From Cheilinus undulatus (Eukaryota > Chordata > Actinopteri > Labriformes > Labridae): 64,000 nt of DNA. Numbering within the stretch: the stretch's first letter is position 1; each line of letters starts with the position of its first letter. The notes under the pieces are model-generated. The model saw nothing but the letters and a program-made list of their open reading frames with translations. It made no database searches and was not told the origin of the DNA. The stretch spans positions 8,320,921-8,384,920 of the forward strand of contig NC_054885.1 of the NCBI RefSeq assembly GCF_018320785.1, in the 5' to 3' direction. The translations under genes were made by a program, and so were the position numbers. This document shows, in pieces, positions 25,291 to 36,600 of the stretch.

Positions 25291-26460
25291 TCTTAGCTTG
25301 TGGCTACGTCACCTTCATTCATTTGTATTGCTAGTGGCCTTGCACACAGTATGCAGGGATACCAAGCCACAGATAGAGAGCTACAGTATCTGAATGCCCA
25401 AAAACAGATTGTTCATCCAAAATGTAAAAAGGCCTGAAAGACAGTTCCCCATTCTGGATGTTTATATATTATTGAAAAGTGTATGGTTATTTATTTATTC
25501 AATTCTAATCGTGGTTTAAAAAGGAAAAGCTGATAAACTAACACAGAGGGTACTCAAGCATTTAAAGGTTGGACTCAGATTGAAGTCATGTGGTCACACC
25601 AGCTTGTAAAAAGGTGAAATTATGCAGCAAGTTTAAACTATGTCACAGGATAAGCAGGTAGCAAGGAGCTCCAAGGGGCTTGTTTAGATCCACATTAAAA
25701 TACTGTTCAGATAATTATCCAGATAATAACCAAAGCAGGAAACTAAACCCTGTGCCAGCTTTTGTTGGCAGGAAAGTGTGCCGCACATCTCTACAGATAA
25801 GTGAAAGTTCAGTTCACTCTGAAGAATGGCAGCAAGATTTATCACTAGGAAATATGTAAAATATGTGTGAGAACAGGAACAATAAACAGACAGGGGCATG
25901 TACTAGTGATGGAGACGATAACTTCAGCGATACCGCACATGTCACTTCAACTTTAGACCTAATCTTACAGAAAAATGCATGATAAAGTGCATTCAAATAG
26001 GAAGTAGAGTACATGAACCAGCATCTAATAGGGACAACTGGTGGGCAGAATAAAACATTATGCTGTGGGATTTTTTAAAACAGAAAAAAATTAGACTTCC
26101 TCAAAATTTGCTTGTCATGGTTTATGAATGGGTAAGCAAGCTGGTGGATCAAATTCATGCTGATACTTGGTAGAAGAGCAAAAATATTTTCTGTGCCAGA
26201 GGTATTCAGTGTGGTTCCAGCTCCTCTTTCAAAAACAAAGTCCAGAAAGTCCTGTCCAGATGTGACGAGTCCTGTTCCTAAAGCGACATCCAAGCTAATC
26301 ACTTCTCTGACAGCAGCCATTGCTACTGGTTTGTTATACAATTAAACAAACCGGTCAAGAGAAAAGCGAAAACATCTGCTTGTTCTTTGCTCTTGTTTTA
26401 ATAAAGAAAATAGGTCCAGTTCTGATCAAAACTGCCGCTATAGCTACATCCGAGCTATTC
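25291..26460. other. TRIM upstream/intron region without recognisable gene
   Basis: AT-rich sequence. The only landmarks are two loosely repeated phrases near 26280 and 26440 (acatccaagctaatcact versus acatccgagctattcact). The 26075-26341 frames have no known domain. Confidence 0.4.
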
Positions 26461-26465
26461 ACTGC

Positions 26466-26976
26466 TAGGGCTGGACGATTTTTAGAAAATATTCAAATTG
26501 CAATTTTTTTCCCTTAATATTGCGATTTGATATGTGATAATTGTTAAAGTTCATTATCTTATGTATTTTTCAACAAACATAAGCAATACAATATTATAAT
26601 AACCAGCACAATATTAGATAAAACTAGGGCTGAACAATTTTGAAAAATATCTAATTGTGATGATTCTGACTTGTATTGCAAATTGGATGTGAATTATTGT
26701 ATTCAAGGGAATGACAATTTTTTTCATCCTCGTATTCAACCAAAAAAATGCACAAAAATGAAGAAAGTAGGATTTTCTGTAGACTATTCTATAAAAATGG
26801 TACTTGAATGATTGCGTGATATGTAAAGCATAACATCTCTGCTGCATTAAAAAGTTTTAAACTGGTTTTTGACACAAATTTCAGGTTAAAGAAATATTGC
26901 ATCTTCTGCAATTTGATAATTGCAGCAGTAGGCCATATTTAAATTTAATCTAATTTTGGATTAATTGCCCAGTCCT
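26466..26976 (+). mobile_element. hAT-type MITE, rearranged
   Basis: The left end tagggctggacgattttt and right end (aattgcccagtccta) form inverted repeats of the same family as the 50959-51471 element. A second left end (tagggctgaacaatttt, about 26626) lies inside, so one copy has inserted into or recombined with another. No clear target duplication. Confidence 0.55.
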
Positions 26977-27409
26977 AATCGCTACTCCGGCTATTACTAC
27001 TAGCTTCCAGTACAACCAAACCCCAGCTCTAGCTCCCACCTCCTTCTCCTCACCGATTGGTCCAGTCTTGTGTGTCACTCCTTTGTCACATTCAATGCGA
27101 CCTGGCCGTACAGACTGCAGTCAAATTCCAAAAGATCAGATCTGTATCTGAGTCAGTACTGCATATTAAAGTGGCCTGACAATGTTCTTTCAATGTGACC
27201 CATGCTGTTTACACTGCCAGAAATCAGATATGAGTCGCATATGAGCAAAATAATCAGATTTGGGTCACTAAAAACACACCACTGACCTCATTACTGAGTA
27301 AATACTGATACTGAGCTAAAAAAAAGTCAGCTAGCTATATAAGGAAGCGTATGTTATCTGAGGCCATTGTATAATAGCAGAAGGCAGAGGACAAATCCCA
27401 TTATCCTGT

Positions 27410-27530
27410 TTAATAATAATAATAATAATAATAATAATACATTTTATTTATAAGCGCCTTTCTGAACACTCAAGGTCACTTTACAGATAAAAATGAATAA
27501 AATAAAACAATAGATAAAAATGTTTGAGTT
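27410..27530 (+). repeat. (TAA)n microsatellite plus LINE/SINE tail
   Basis: About ten taa units are followed by tacattttatttataagcgc and ctttctgaacactcaaggtc. This phrase is seen in many fish retrotransposon 3' tails. Confidence 0.6.
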
Positions 27531-27959
27531 GTAACAAATCAGATTCACATAACTTAAATTTTGGGAATTATTTTATAATCAGAATTAGCACCTCATTAAA
27601 ACCAGTTCCTTTGCACTGGAGGTGCAGCAGCAAAAACATCAGTCGGAATTAAATTCATGAATAGTTTTTAAAAAAACCTTAAACATATTTGAACCCCTTT
27701 TTATGGCTGAACAGAGTTCATTATTGATGTGCAACACAGAAATTCCTAGATAGTATATGATAAAAGTTTTGGATTATAATTCCATAGGAATGGTGGTGGG
27801 AGGGAGTGTAAAAAGAGATACTTCAGCTGATCCTCTGTCCTGATGTAACTCAGTTTACCTGTACAGTGTTTCTTCTGTAAACACTTTAAGCGCTCTTGTA
27901 AACATCACCTAATTAACAGTTTTTTAAGACTTGAAGTGTTTTGTTAAAGGTACAAATTA

Positions 27960-28315
27960 AGTGCCTACAGCGCACGCTCTGCTTGATAATGCATCATATC
28001 ATAAAGCTCAAATCATCTCAAACTGGCATCTTGAATACGTCAGTGGGTACTCCAATGGCCTCCACAGTCACCAGATCTCAATCCATTCGAGCACCTTTGG
28101 GATGCGGTGGAATGGGAAATTCACATCATGGATGTTCAGCCGACAAATCTGCAGCAGCTGCGTGATGCTATCATGTCAATATGGGCCAAAATCTCTGAGG
28201 AGTGATTTCAACACCTTGTTGATGCTTTGCCATGAAGAAAGAAGGCAATGACAGCAAAAAGGGGTCCAACCTGGTACTAGCAAGGTGTACCTAATAAAGT
28301 GACCAGTGAGTGTAT
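27960..28315 (+). mobile_element. 3' portion of a Tc1-like transposon
   Basis: Encodes relics of the transposase C-terminus: an ALLDNASYHKAQ-type stretch, then SPDLNPFEHLWDAVEWEI once frame slips are allowed, then LQQLRDAIMSIWAKISEE. It ends in a terminus whose complement is cactcactggtcactttatt aggtacacc, a well-known fish element end. The 5' half is missing. Confidence 0.7.
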
Positions 28316-29221
28316 ATATTCCTACGTATTTGGAAAGGGTTGGATGGTATTAAAAATAAATGCTGCCCAACCCTAGCACAGAGATTATGCTTCTAACAAC
28401 ACTGGTATTTGGAGTAATGTATGAAATAAATATTATTTTTATAAAGTCTATGTCTGGTGTCCAAGGTAACTTGACCTAGAGCAAAAATGCCAAGTAACAT
28501 CCTAAATAATTTTTTTTTTGGTCTAAAAATTAAAAAAAGACAAACTCTCAAGACACAAAACTGTTGGAAGAAGTTAAAAATGCGTGTTTCTTCCTCTCAG
28601 TATAAAATGGGGAAATAGTTGCTAGCTTAGCTAGCAAGCTAGCTTGCTGACTGAAACAGACTATATTTACAGGTCTGTCTGGATCTGTAATGGAGCTTGA
28701 CCACAGTGCAGTGAGGCCAAGCTCTTTTATTTTCAATCATACAGTCAGGTAAAAATAAACTTTATTTAAACATTGATCTGATCTTTAGGCAGAAGCTAAA
28801 GTCTCATTCTGTCCACGCGCATAATCAAAGAAAACCACATCAAACATCAGACGCCCATACCATGAACCTGTACGGACAGGTGTGCTTATTGAAACAGCTC
28901 CGTGGAAATAGTCTGTCAAACCCAGACAAGGAAATTAAGCTAGTATCAGGCAGCAGAGAAGTTTCTCTTCAGTCTAAAAGCAGCAGACTTCATAATAAAG
29001 AAAAATAACAGGAGATATTTAACTAAACAGCCAAGTCAGAGACAGAAAAAGGATCTGATCATGTATTTAAAGACGTCAAGCTTCACTAGAGCAGTCAGAA
29101 TCCTCTCTACAAACATCTGTTCAATAGAGAAATCTTTATAACGCCTCTTTGGGTGTGATTTTTCTCCTTTTCTGTCTGGACTTAGAAGTAAAATAAACGT
29201 TCAAACAGCAGCTTCTCCTAC

Positions 29222-29310
29222 CTTTGACGATCTCCGCCGATGTTGTTTCTGAAATGTAGAAACTCAGGTTAGCGCGTGAGGTCATCGGTGGGCGGATACG
29301 TTGTCATGAT
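29222..29310 (-). other. Possible untranslated first exon of the TRIM gene
   Basis: The TRIM coding start is one base after an AG acceptor (ttctgcag at 23543-23550), so an upstream non-coding exon is needed. On the minus strand, the sequence at 29222-29250 reads into a clean donor (GTCAAAG then gtagga). It lies in a slightly GC-richer island just before more AT-rich flanking sequence. This would make intron 1 about 5.7 kb and place the promoter near 29.3 kb. It is only a position-and-splice-site argument. Confidence 0.25.
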
Positions 29311-29518
29311 TGACAGCAGGTGTAGAAAGTTGCCAGGTGAGTTGAGATGGTTCAGATGCTTATTCGCGCTGATTTGAAATTTTAAACGATACAAAATTAA
29401 ACCAACCCTTAAATGAGTTTAGTGTCATTATTACACGGGTTTTTTAAAGGATTTTGAAAATAAATATAATTAGAAAGAAAAAATCTTTCTGTAAAGCAGA
29501 AAAAATATAGATTTGGAC

Positions 29519-29540
29519 TATATATATATATATATATAAA
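29519..29540 (+). repeat. (TA)n microsatellite
   Basis: Ten or so TA dinucleotides in AT-rich sequence. Confidence 0.9.
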
Positions 29541-30269
29541 CAATTAAAATAAAACCAACATAATTGCAACCTAAATTTAACTAGTAGCATGTGCTATCTT
29601 GAAAAAAGAAACAAAATTTATCTATATAAACTAAATAAAAAATTGTATATAAATAAGTAAAAAACATACAGAAATATAGGCATTTAAAGAAAATATTTAA
29701 AGTAAAAACTGAATCAGAAAGCTGAAATAAAGTAATTTGATAGCAAATAGGGGAAAACAAATGTAAAATTTTTGACAATTAAGCTGGAAAAAAAAATAAA
29801 TAAATATAAACAATGTTAAAATAAGATAAGGTTCTCCCCTTTGTGAATCACTGCATTGGCAATTAGCCAAGTACAATTGTTTATGAACAATGTTCCTCAG
29901 TGTGCAGCTGCAAGAAATTTAGAGATTTCACCCTCTGTAATTAATGGTTTTATCAAAAGATTCAGGGAATCTGGAGGAACTTCTGCCCATAAGGGGCAAG
30001 ACTTATAACTGTGACTGAATTCATGTGACCTTTGACCCCTTGGGCCGTACTGCATTTAAACAAGGATCATTCTGTGATGGATATTACAATATTAGCACTT
30101 TTGAAAGCTGTTGTCAGTTAACAAAGTACATTACTGCATCTACAAATGATGAGACTCCATCATGGAAAGCAAAAACATCAAGCATGAAAATAAACAAGTC
30201 CACATTTTAGATATTCTTTTAAAACTAATGGCCTTTTAGTCCTTTGGTCTATAAATTGAAAGTTCAAAA

Positions 30270-30600
30270 GCATCTCTGATGGTGTGCAGATGTTTTAGTG
30301 CCTATGCCATTGGTCACTTGCACATCTGTGAAGACATCATTAATACTGAGATGCACTTGCAGGTTTTGGAGCTACATATGCTCCATCCAGGTGATGTCTT
30401 TCTCAGGGACATCCCTGCTTATCGAAGCAGGACGATACCAAGCCCCATCCTGCACGAGTTAAAACAGCATGGCTTCACAGTGAAAGAGTGTAGGTATTAG
30501 ATAGGCCTGTATGGAGTCCAGACCTGTCTCTTATTGAACTATAAGGTGCATTATTAAGCACAAAATACAACAGAAATTCTGCACTACTGATCATTTTATA
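30270..30600 (+). mobile_element. Tc1-like transposase relic
   Basis: Fragments read EDIINTEMHLQVLELHMLHPG, then (after deletion of the QDN region) ELKQHGFTVKECRY and, with a stop, CMESRPVSY-like codons where SPDLSPIE would be. Heavily decayed. Confidence 0.5.
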
Positions 30601-30924
30601 CTAACTTTTAAACTGCTTCATATTTGGACTTGGCTTTAGTTCTACATAAAATCTCTTCCAGCTTTGTCTTGATAGAATTAAAAAACATTCCCTGGTTGTC
30701 TGTACATTCAGAGTTTTAAAATTAATTAATGTCTTTTAAATGATTCACGTCATAATCTCTGTCACAACAATAAGTTGCACAATCTATATAACTGAGATGC
30801 CTTTTCATGGGCAGCATTTGCGATAAATCAGTGTCGAGTTCTTGTCGAACTGTGGTCTGTTTGCAAGTTTTCATTCCTACACATGCAGACAAACCTGAGG
30901 ACAGACAGGACTGAGGACATTCCT

Positions 30925-31025
30925 GCTGCACGAGGGTGTGTGTGAACAGCTACAGGTGTGTGTGTGTGAGTGGACAGGTAGGGGTGTGTTTGTGTGTGTG
31001 AGGGTTCAGGTGTGAGGTGGTGAAT
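30925..31025 (+). repeat. GT-rich simple repeat
   Basis: Interrupted gtgtgt runs with recurring caggtgtg phrases. Purely low-complexity. Confidence 0.7.
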
Positions 31026-31541
31026 CCTGTTTGGCTGAACATCCTCCTGACTTGATTGGCTGATTTATCTCCCATGTTTGTTTAAACTTCATCTTTTGTT
31101 ACTTAATAATGGATACTCTCCTCCTTCACTGTACGGAAGCCTGTTGGAGCTAAAAGAGGAACAGAATTATTAAATGTCAGCCATTGCTGGGGTGCAAATT
31201 AATTCATACGCCTTCTTTCCCATGTCTTGCTCTCTGTCTTAGATGTCCTGTCTCTAAATAAAAACACCAAAAGCCCCCCAAAAAGTGTAAAAAAATGTCA
31301 GCTATTGTTAAATAAAACGATATGCATACTGAGTCAAAAGCATTGGACAAGTGCTTAAAATAGAGGTAAAAATAAAGACACAGTAACAAAAAACATAACT
31401 TCAGTTATTCTGCAGACTATTGAGGTTGAATTCATGATTTTTTTCTTTCCAGTTCAGGAAGGACAACTTGTATAACCTTACATAATTCTTGGCTTCAAAG
31501 TTCAAATTAAAGGCAGTTTTAGCTGCTCAATAAACCACATA

Positions 31542-32770
31542 CACCATATTGCCAAAAGTATTCACTCATCCATCCAAATAATTGAAATCAGGTGTTCCAA
31601 TCACTTCAATGGCCAAAGGTGTATAAAAATCAAGCACCTAGGCATGCACTGTTTCTAAAAACATTTGTGAAAGAATGGGTCGCTCTCAGTGAATTCCAGC
31701 GTGGTACTATGATAGGATGCCACCTGTGCAACAAGTCCAGTCGTGAAATTTCCTTGCTCCTAAATATTCCACAGTCAACTGTCAGTGGTATTATAACAAA
31801 GTGGAAGCGACTGGGAACGACAGCAACTAAGCCACCAAGTGGTAGGCCACGTAAAATGCCAGAGCGGGGTCAGCGGATGCTGAGGCGCAGAGGTAGCCAA
31901 CTTTCTGCAGAGTCAATCGCTACAGACCTCCAAACTTCATGCGGCCTTCAGATTAGCTCAAGAACAGTGCGTAGAGAGCTTCATGGAATGGGTTTCCAGG
32001 GCCGAGCAGCTGCATCCAAGCCATGCATCATCAAGTGCTATGCAAAGTGTCTGATGCAGTGGTGTAAAGCATGCCACCACTGGACTCAGCAGAGTAGTGG
32101 AGACGCATTCTCTGGAGTGACAAATCGGGCTTCTCCATCTGGCAATCTCATGGACAAGTCTGGGTTTGGTGGTTGCCAGGAGAACAGTACTTGTCTGACA
32201 GCATTGTGCCAAGTGTAAAGTTTGGTGGAGGGGGGATTATGGTGTGGGGTTGTTTTTCAGGAGCTGGGCTTGGCCCCTTAGTTCCAGTGAAAGGGACTCT
32301 GAATGCTGCAGCATACCAAGAGATTTTGGACAATTCCATGCTCCCAACTTTGTGGGACCAGTTTAGGGATTGCCTCTTCCTGTTCCAACATGACTGTGCA
32401 CCAGTGCACAAAGCAAGGTCCATAAAGACATGGATGAAAGAGTTTGGTGTGGATGAACTTGACTGGCCTGCACAGAGTCCTGACCTCAACCCGACTGAAC
32501 ACCTTTGGGACGAATTAGAGCAGACTGAGAGCCAGGCCTTCATGTCCAACATCAGTGTGACCTCACAAATGCGCTTCTGGAAGAAAGGTCAAAAAACTCC
32601 CATAAACACACTCCTAAACCTTGTGGAAAGTCTTTCCAGAAGAGCTGAAGCTGTTCTAGCTGCAAAGGGTGGAGCAACGTCATATTAAACCCTATGGATT
32701 AAGAATGGGATGTCACTTAAGTTCATATGTGAGTCAAGGCAGGTAAACGAATACTTTTGGCAATATAGTG
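31542..32770 (+). mobile_element. Tc1-like transposon, nearly full length, one frameshift
   Basis: A 1229-bp element with TA on both sides (31540-31541 and 32771-32772). Ends are caccatattgccaaaagtat and the complement of cactatattgccaaaagtat, inverted repeats of about 22 bp. The transposase starts near 31674. It has a helix-turn-helix (SREISLLLNIPQSTVSGIIT), a GRPRK hook, and a second helix-turn-helix (SAESIATDLQTSC). A frameshift near 32090-32110 is followed by the catalytic part: WSDKS (first D), [22 protein letters not shown] (second D) and [15 protein letters not shown] (E). Damage is light compared with the other copies here. Confidence 0.92.
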
Positions 32771-32969
32771 TATCTTAACCCTAGCATGACTAGATTTTTG
32801 CAACTTGCAAAGCATAGCCAGAAGTCTGATAAAAAAGTGCTCTTCCACCTTTTTTCATCCGAGGGCTACAATGAAATAATAAAAGTGGTGAAGAGCTACA
32901 TGCATCACACTGCAAGTGATGTAGTACTTGGGTAGCCATGTGTTTTTGGGGTTCTTCTACATGGTTTTG

Positions 32970-33130
32970 CAGTCATAAGCACTCTTTCACAGCAGTGAGG
33001 TTGCTGGTTTGATTCCAAGTCAGACAGGGCCTTTCTATTGGGAATTTGCAGGACATAATCACTCCGTTAGCTGGGATTAGCTACAGCCCCCTGAACATAA
33101 GCAGCATAGTTAATGCATGGATAAAGATGA
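32970..33130 (+). repeat. Short copy of a common fish interspersed repeat
   Basis: Phrases gaggttgctggtttgattcc, agggcctttctattgggaat, ttagctgggattagctacag and ccccctgaacataagcagca match the order of a widespread fish SINE/LINE tail. The middle is deleted. Confidence 0.55.
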
Positions 33131-33657
33131 CCTCAGCTTACCTCTAGACATGAACGTGCAAATCATAGGGGTGGAGTGTTTGAGGCACGGGATGAAATTG
33201 GAGAGCGCTTAAGATTGTTTTTTTTCAGGTTAAAAGTAAGAGGCAAACACATTAATAGTAGTTTTAGTTTTTATACAATCATAAACATACAGGTAATAGA
33301 AACATGTAGGTCACAGAAACAATATTTCATGTTGTTGCCTTTTTTCTTCTTGGCGTCTCTGTCCATCAGTATGTCCTCCTTGAGGCTGCATCTGCACCAA
33401 ACCCCATGGAGATTTTTAACATTATAGCCCCAAAAACTACAAATCCTTTAATCTTTTACTCCATGATTATCATTTACAAATAAATGATAATTCATCACTA
33501 TAAGCTTTCTGAGACTACAAACTTTACAGTTTAGATATGTGGTGAAATAAGAAGTAATCCAATGTAAAAGTTTACTGAATTTGTAGGGAGCAGCAAAAAC
33601 CCTGGGTGAAAAACTGTGGACTGTTCCTTTAAATCAGTCGGTCTGTTTTTTTGTTCC

Positions 33658-36600
33658 TCAGAAGTCTTTGTAATGCAGCAATCTGAACACAAAAACAAAA
33701 AGGAGATGTTTCAGTTCACTTGTATTCACAAACCTGGAGATTGAACACCTGTGAGTCGCTTCAGAGGAGCTGATTTGCTGTTTTGCTTTCATACCTGAAA
33801 AGGGGGGCGTGTCCTTTGTTGTTAGCCAATGAGAAGAAGCCGCTGTGAGGGGAGAAGTCGAGGCAGCTGGCTCGATAAACGATTTTCCTCTTTGCAACGG
33901 GGAAGTTTGAGAAGACTGTGAGGCTGGGCAGGTGGACCTGAAGGGAAACAACCAGGACAGGGACGTTCAGGTTCACATAGGACCACGTCATCTGAACCAT
34001 CATCATCATCATCATCTTAACCATCCTCATTCTGATTATCCTTATCATCTTCATCCTCATTTTCATCATCATCCGCATCCTCATCATCATCATTACTCTA
34101 GTCATCCCCATTCTTATCATCATCCTCATTCTCATCATCATCATCATCATCATTATTGTCAAAATGAGAATTTTCTCACCAGTCGCGCTGCCTCGTCCTC
34201 GACTCTAGAGGCGATAGCGAGAATCTCAGAGGAAGGATTAAACGCCAGAGAGGTCGCTGAGGTCAGCAGGTTCATTATGGCCTTCAGAGGCTTGGGATTG
34301 GTTGAATTAAGACACGCCTCCTGGGAGTAAATGTTGACCACGCCTGACTGAGAGCTGCAAAACAGAGATCATCAACACTGACACAGCCATGAACAACAGT
34401 TAACAAATGAGAGCCTCTTTTAACTATTTTGTTATCTACGTTTTTTACAAAACAATTCAATGTTTAGTTTAAAGAAATATACACACATTCTGAAAGTTAT
34501 GCATGCCACATGTGCCATAAAAGTTGGGACAGGGACAAAAAAGGCAGGAAAAGTTGGAAAATGCTCAAAAAAACCCCACAACATTCCACAGGTAAATGGA
34601 ATAACTGGTAACAGGTGATCGTAGCATGATTTAGTATAAAAGAAGCACTCTTGAAAAACTCAGTCATTCAAAATCATGACGCCTTTTTAGAAGCATTATT
34701 TGGATTTATTTCAGACCTCTGGCCAAATTTTGGTCCATTTTAAAAACAATCTTCGCTCAAATTTGGCACCTGACCTGTAGTCATGACTTTTTGGCCAAAT
34801 TTTGAGTTGGTGAATTTTTCTCTTAAATTCTGCTGACAGTCTGTGGTAATGACTTTGAGCCAAATTTGGAGTTGTTTCAAAAATGTTTGATTTTTCACTC
34901 AAATTGGGTGACAAGCCCTGGGTCATGATTTTTTTGGGCCAAATTTTTGTGCCATTTAAAAAAACAGTAAACTTTAGATTCAAATTCAGAAGCATTTTCC
35001 TCGGTCATGACTTTTGGGCCAAATTTTGAGTCCTTTAAAAAAAATTTTCTTTTTTTGGCTCATATTCAGCTCTGGGTCTTCAATCATGAATTTTTTGAAG
35101 AATTTTGAATCAGTTAAAAAAAAAAAAAATCAGCTCAAATCTGGTGAGAGGTCCGCAGTCACGATTTTTATTTCCAATTTTGAGTAATTTAAAAAATGGT
35201 CAAATTTTTCACTCAAATTTGGCGGCAGGTCCAGGATCATGACTTTTGGCCAAATTTTGAGTCGTGTCAAAAATGGACGATCTTTCGTTAAATTTTTGAG
35301 ACCAGTCACAGTCATGATTTTCTGGCCAAATTTTGAGGGACAAATCTCAGTTTTCATGTCCTGAACCCGACTACAAAGTCCTCAGCTGTATGTGTCAAGA
35401 GATTTGTATGCCTTGAGCTTTTCTGTAGTTTTTTGTTTCTCTAATGCAATTTTGGCTTAGTTGGGTGGCTGACCCACTGAGCTAACACTCAGTGTGGACT
35501 GTTCCTTTAGGACAACTTGCAAACGCTAAAACATTGTCAGCCAGTCAGAGGGGTGCATATTACTGTGTCTTACCCGCAGGCGAGATAGCGTCCGTTCCGT
35601 GAGGCAGCGATAGACGTTCCTTTGACACATCCATCGTCTGCAAATCTGTTCATACACCGACTGCTGCGCATGTCCCATACGTACACCTCCCCCTCCTCTG
35701 TGTGCATAGAATCACAGGTTAATGATGTAACAGGAAGGGAAGTGTGACGACACACTATCTGAACGCTGCCCCTCACCTGAGTTGGTGAAAACTTTGCTGC
35801 CATCGTGAGAGAAGGCGACGCCACAGACGTTACCATTTATCTTCATGCTGCGAACCACCTCCTTAGTCTAAAAAGAGGAGAGAGGGATGATAAACAGAAG
35901 GAGAAAAACAAGCAAAAACAGAAAAAACGGGCAGACGCAGACTCTGAAGAGTAAGAAAGATGCAGCAGAAGAAGATAAGATAAAGCCATACAAGACAGAA
36001 AAGAAAAAAGGAGAAGAGTAACCTTAAGCGTGAGCAGGTGCAGGTATCCGTTGGTTCCAGTGAGCAGTACAGTGCCTCCTTCAGGACAAACAGTGAACTC
36101 CTTCACTCTGGCTTCATTCAGACCTGAAACACAAACCTGAAGGATGAGACTGCTGCTCATTGAGGCATCGTCGTGACCTCTCTATGACCTCTACCCACCT
36201 CTGACTGAGTGCACGGGCATGACTCGGCCCTCCATCATGTCGTACAGGTAGAACATCTTATTCTTCAGGCTGGTGGCGATCACCGTCTCTCCGTCTGGGG
36301 TGAACGCGGCGCGGTGGACGGGGAATCGCTCCAGGTGGATGCTCTGGATCTTTGGGTTTGTCTTCCCGTCCACCTGAAGATGGAAACACAAACATATAAA
36401 AACCAACAGCCAAATCTGGATCCTCTCTCTAATGATAGAGGGAGGTTGATTGGTTAAGCGTACCTGAAAGAGGGACACTGATTGGTCCAGGCCAGCTGTC
36501 ATGACGACCTGAGCGGACGGGTGGAACTGTACGGTGGTGAGGCGGTCCTCTGATGGACGGGCGCTGTTAGCGTGAAGGCATTTCTTCATCTGAGATGGAA

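Noticed and set aside
33761-34330. His-rich (+) and Met-rich (-) frames
   Set aside because: Products of the CAT microsatellite plus flanking utp18 exons in the wrong frame.
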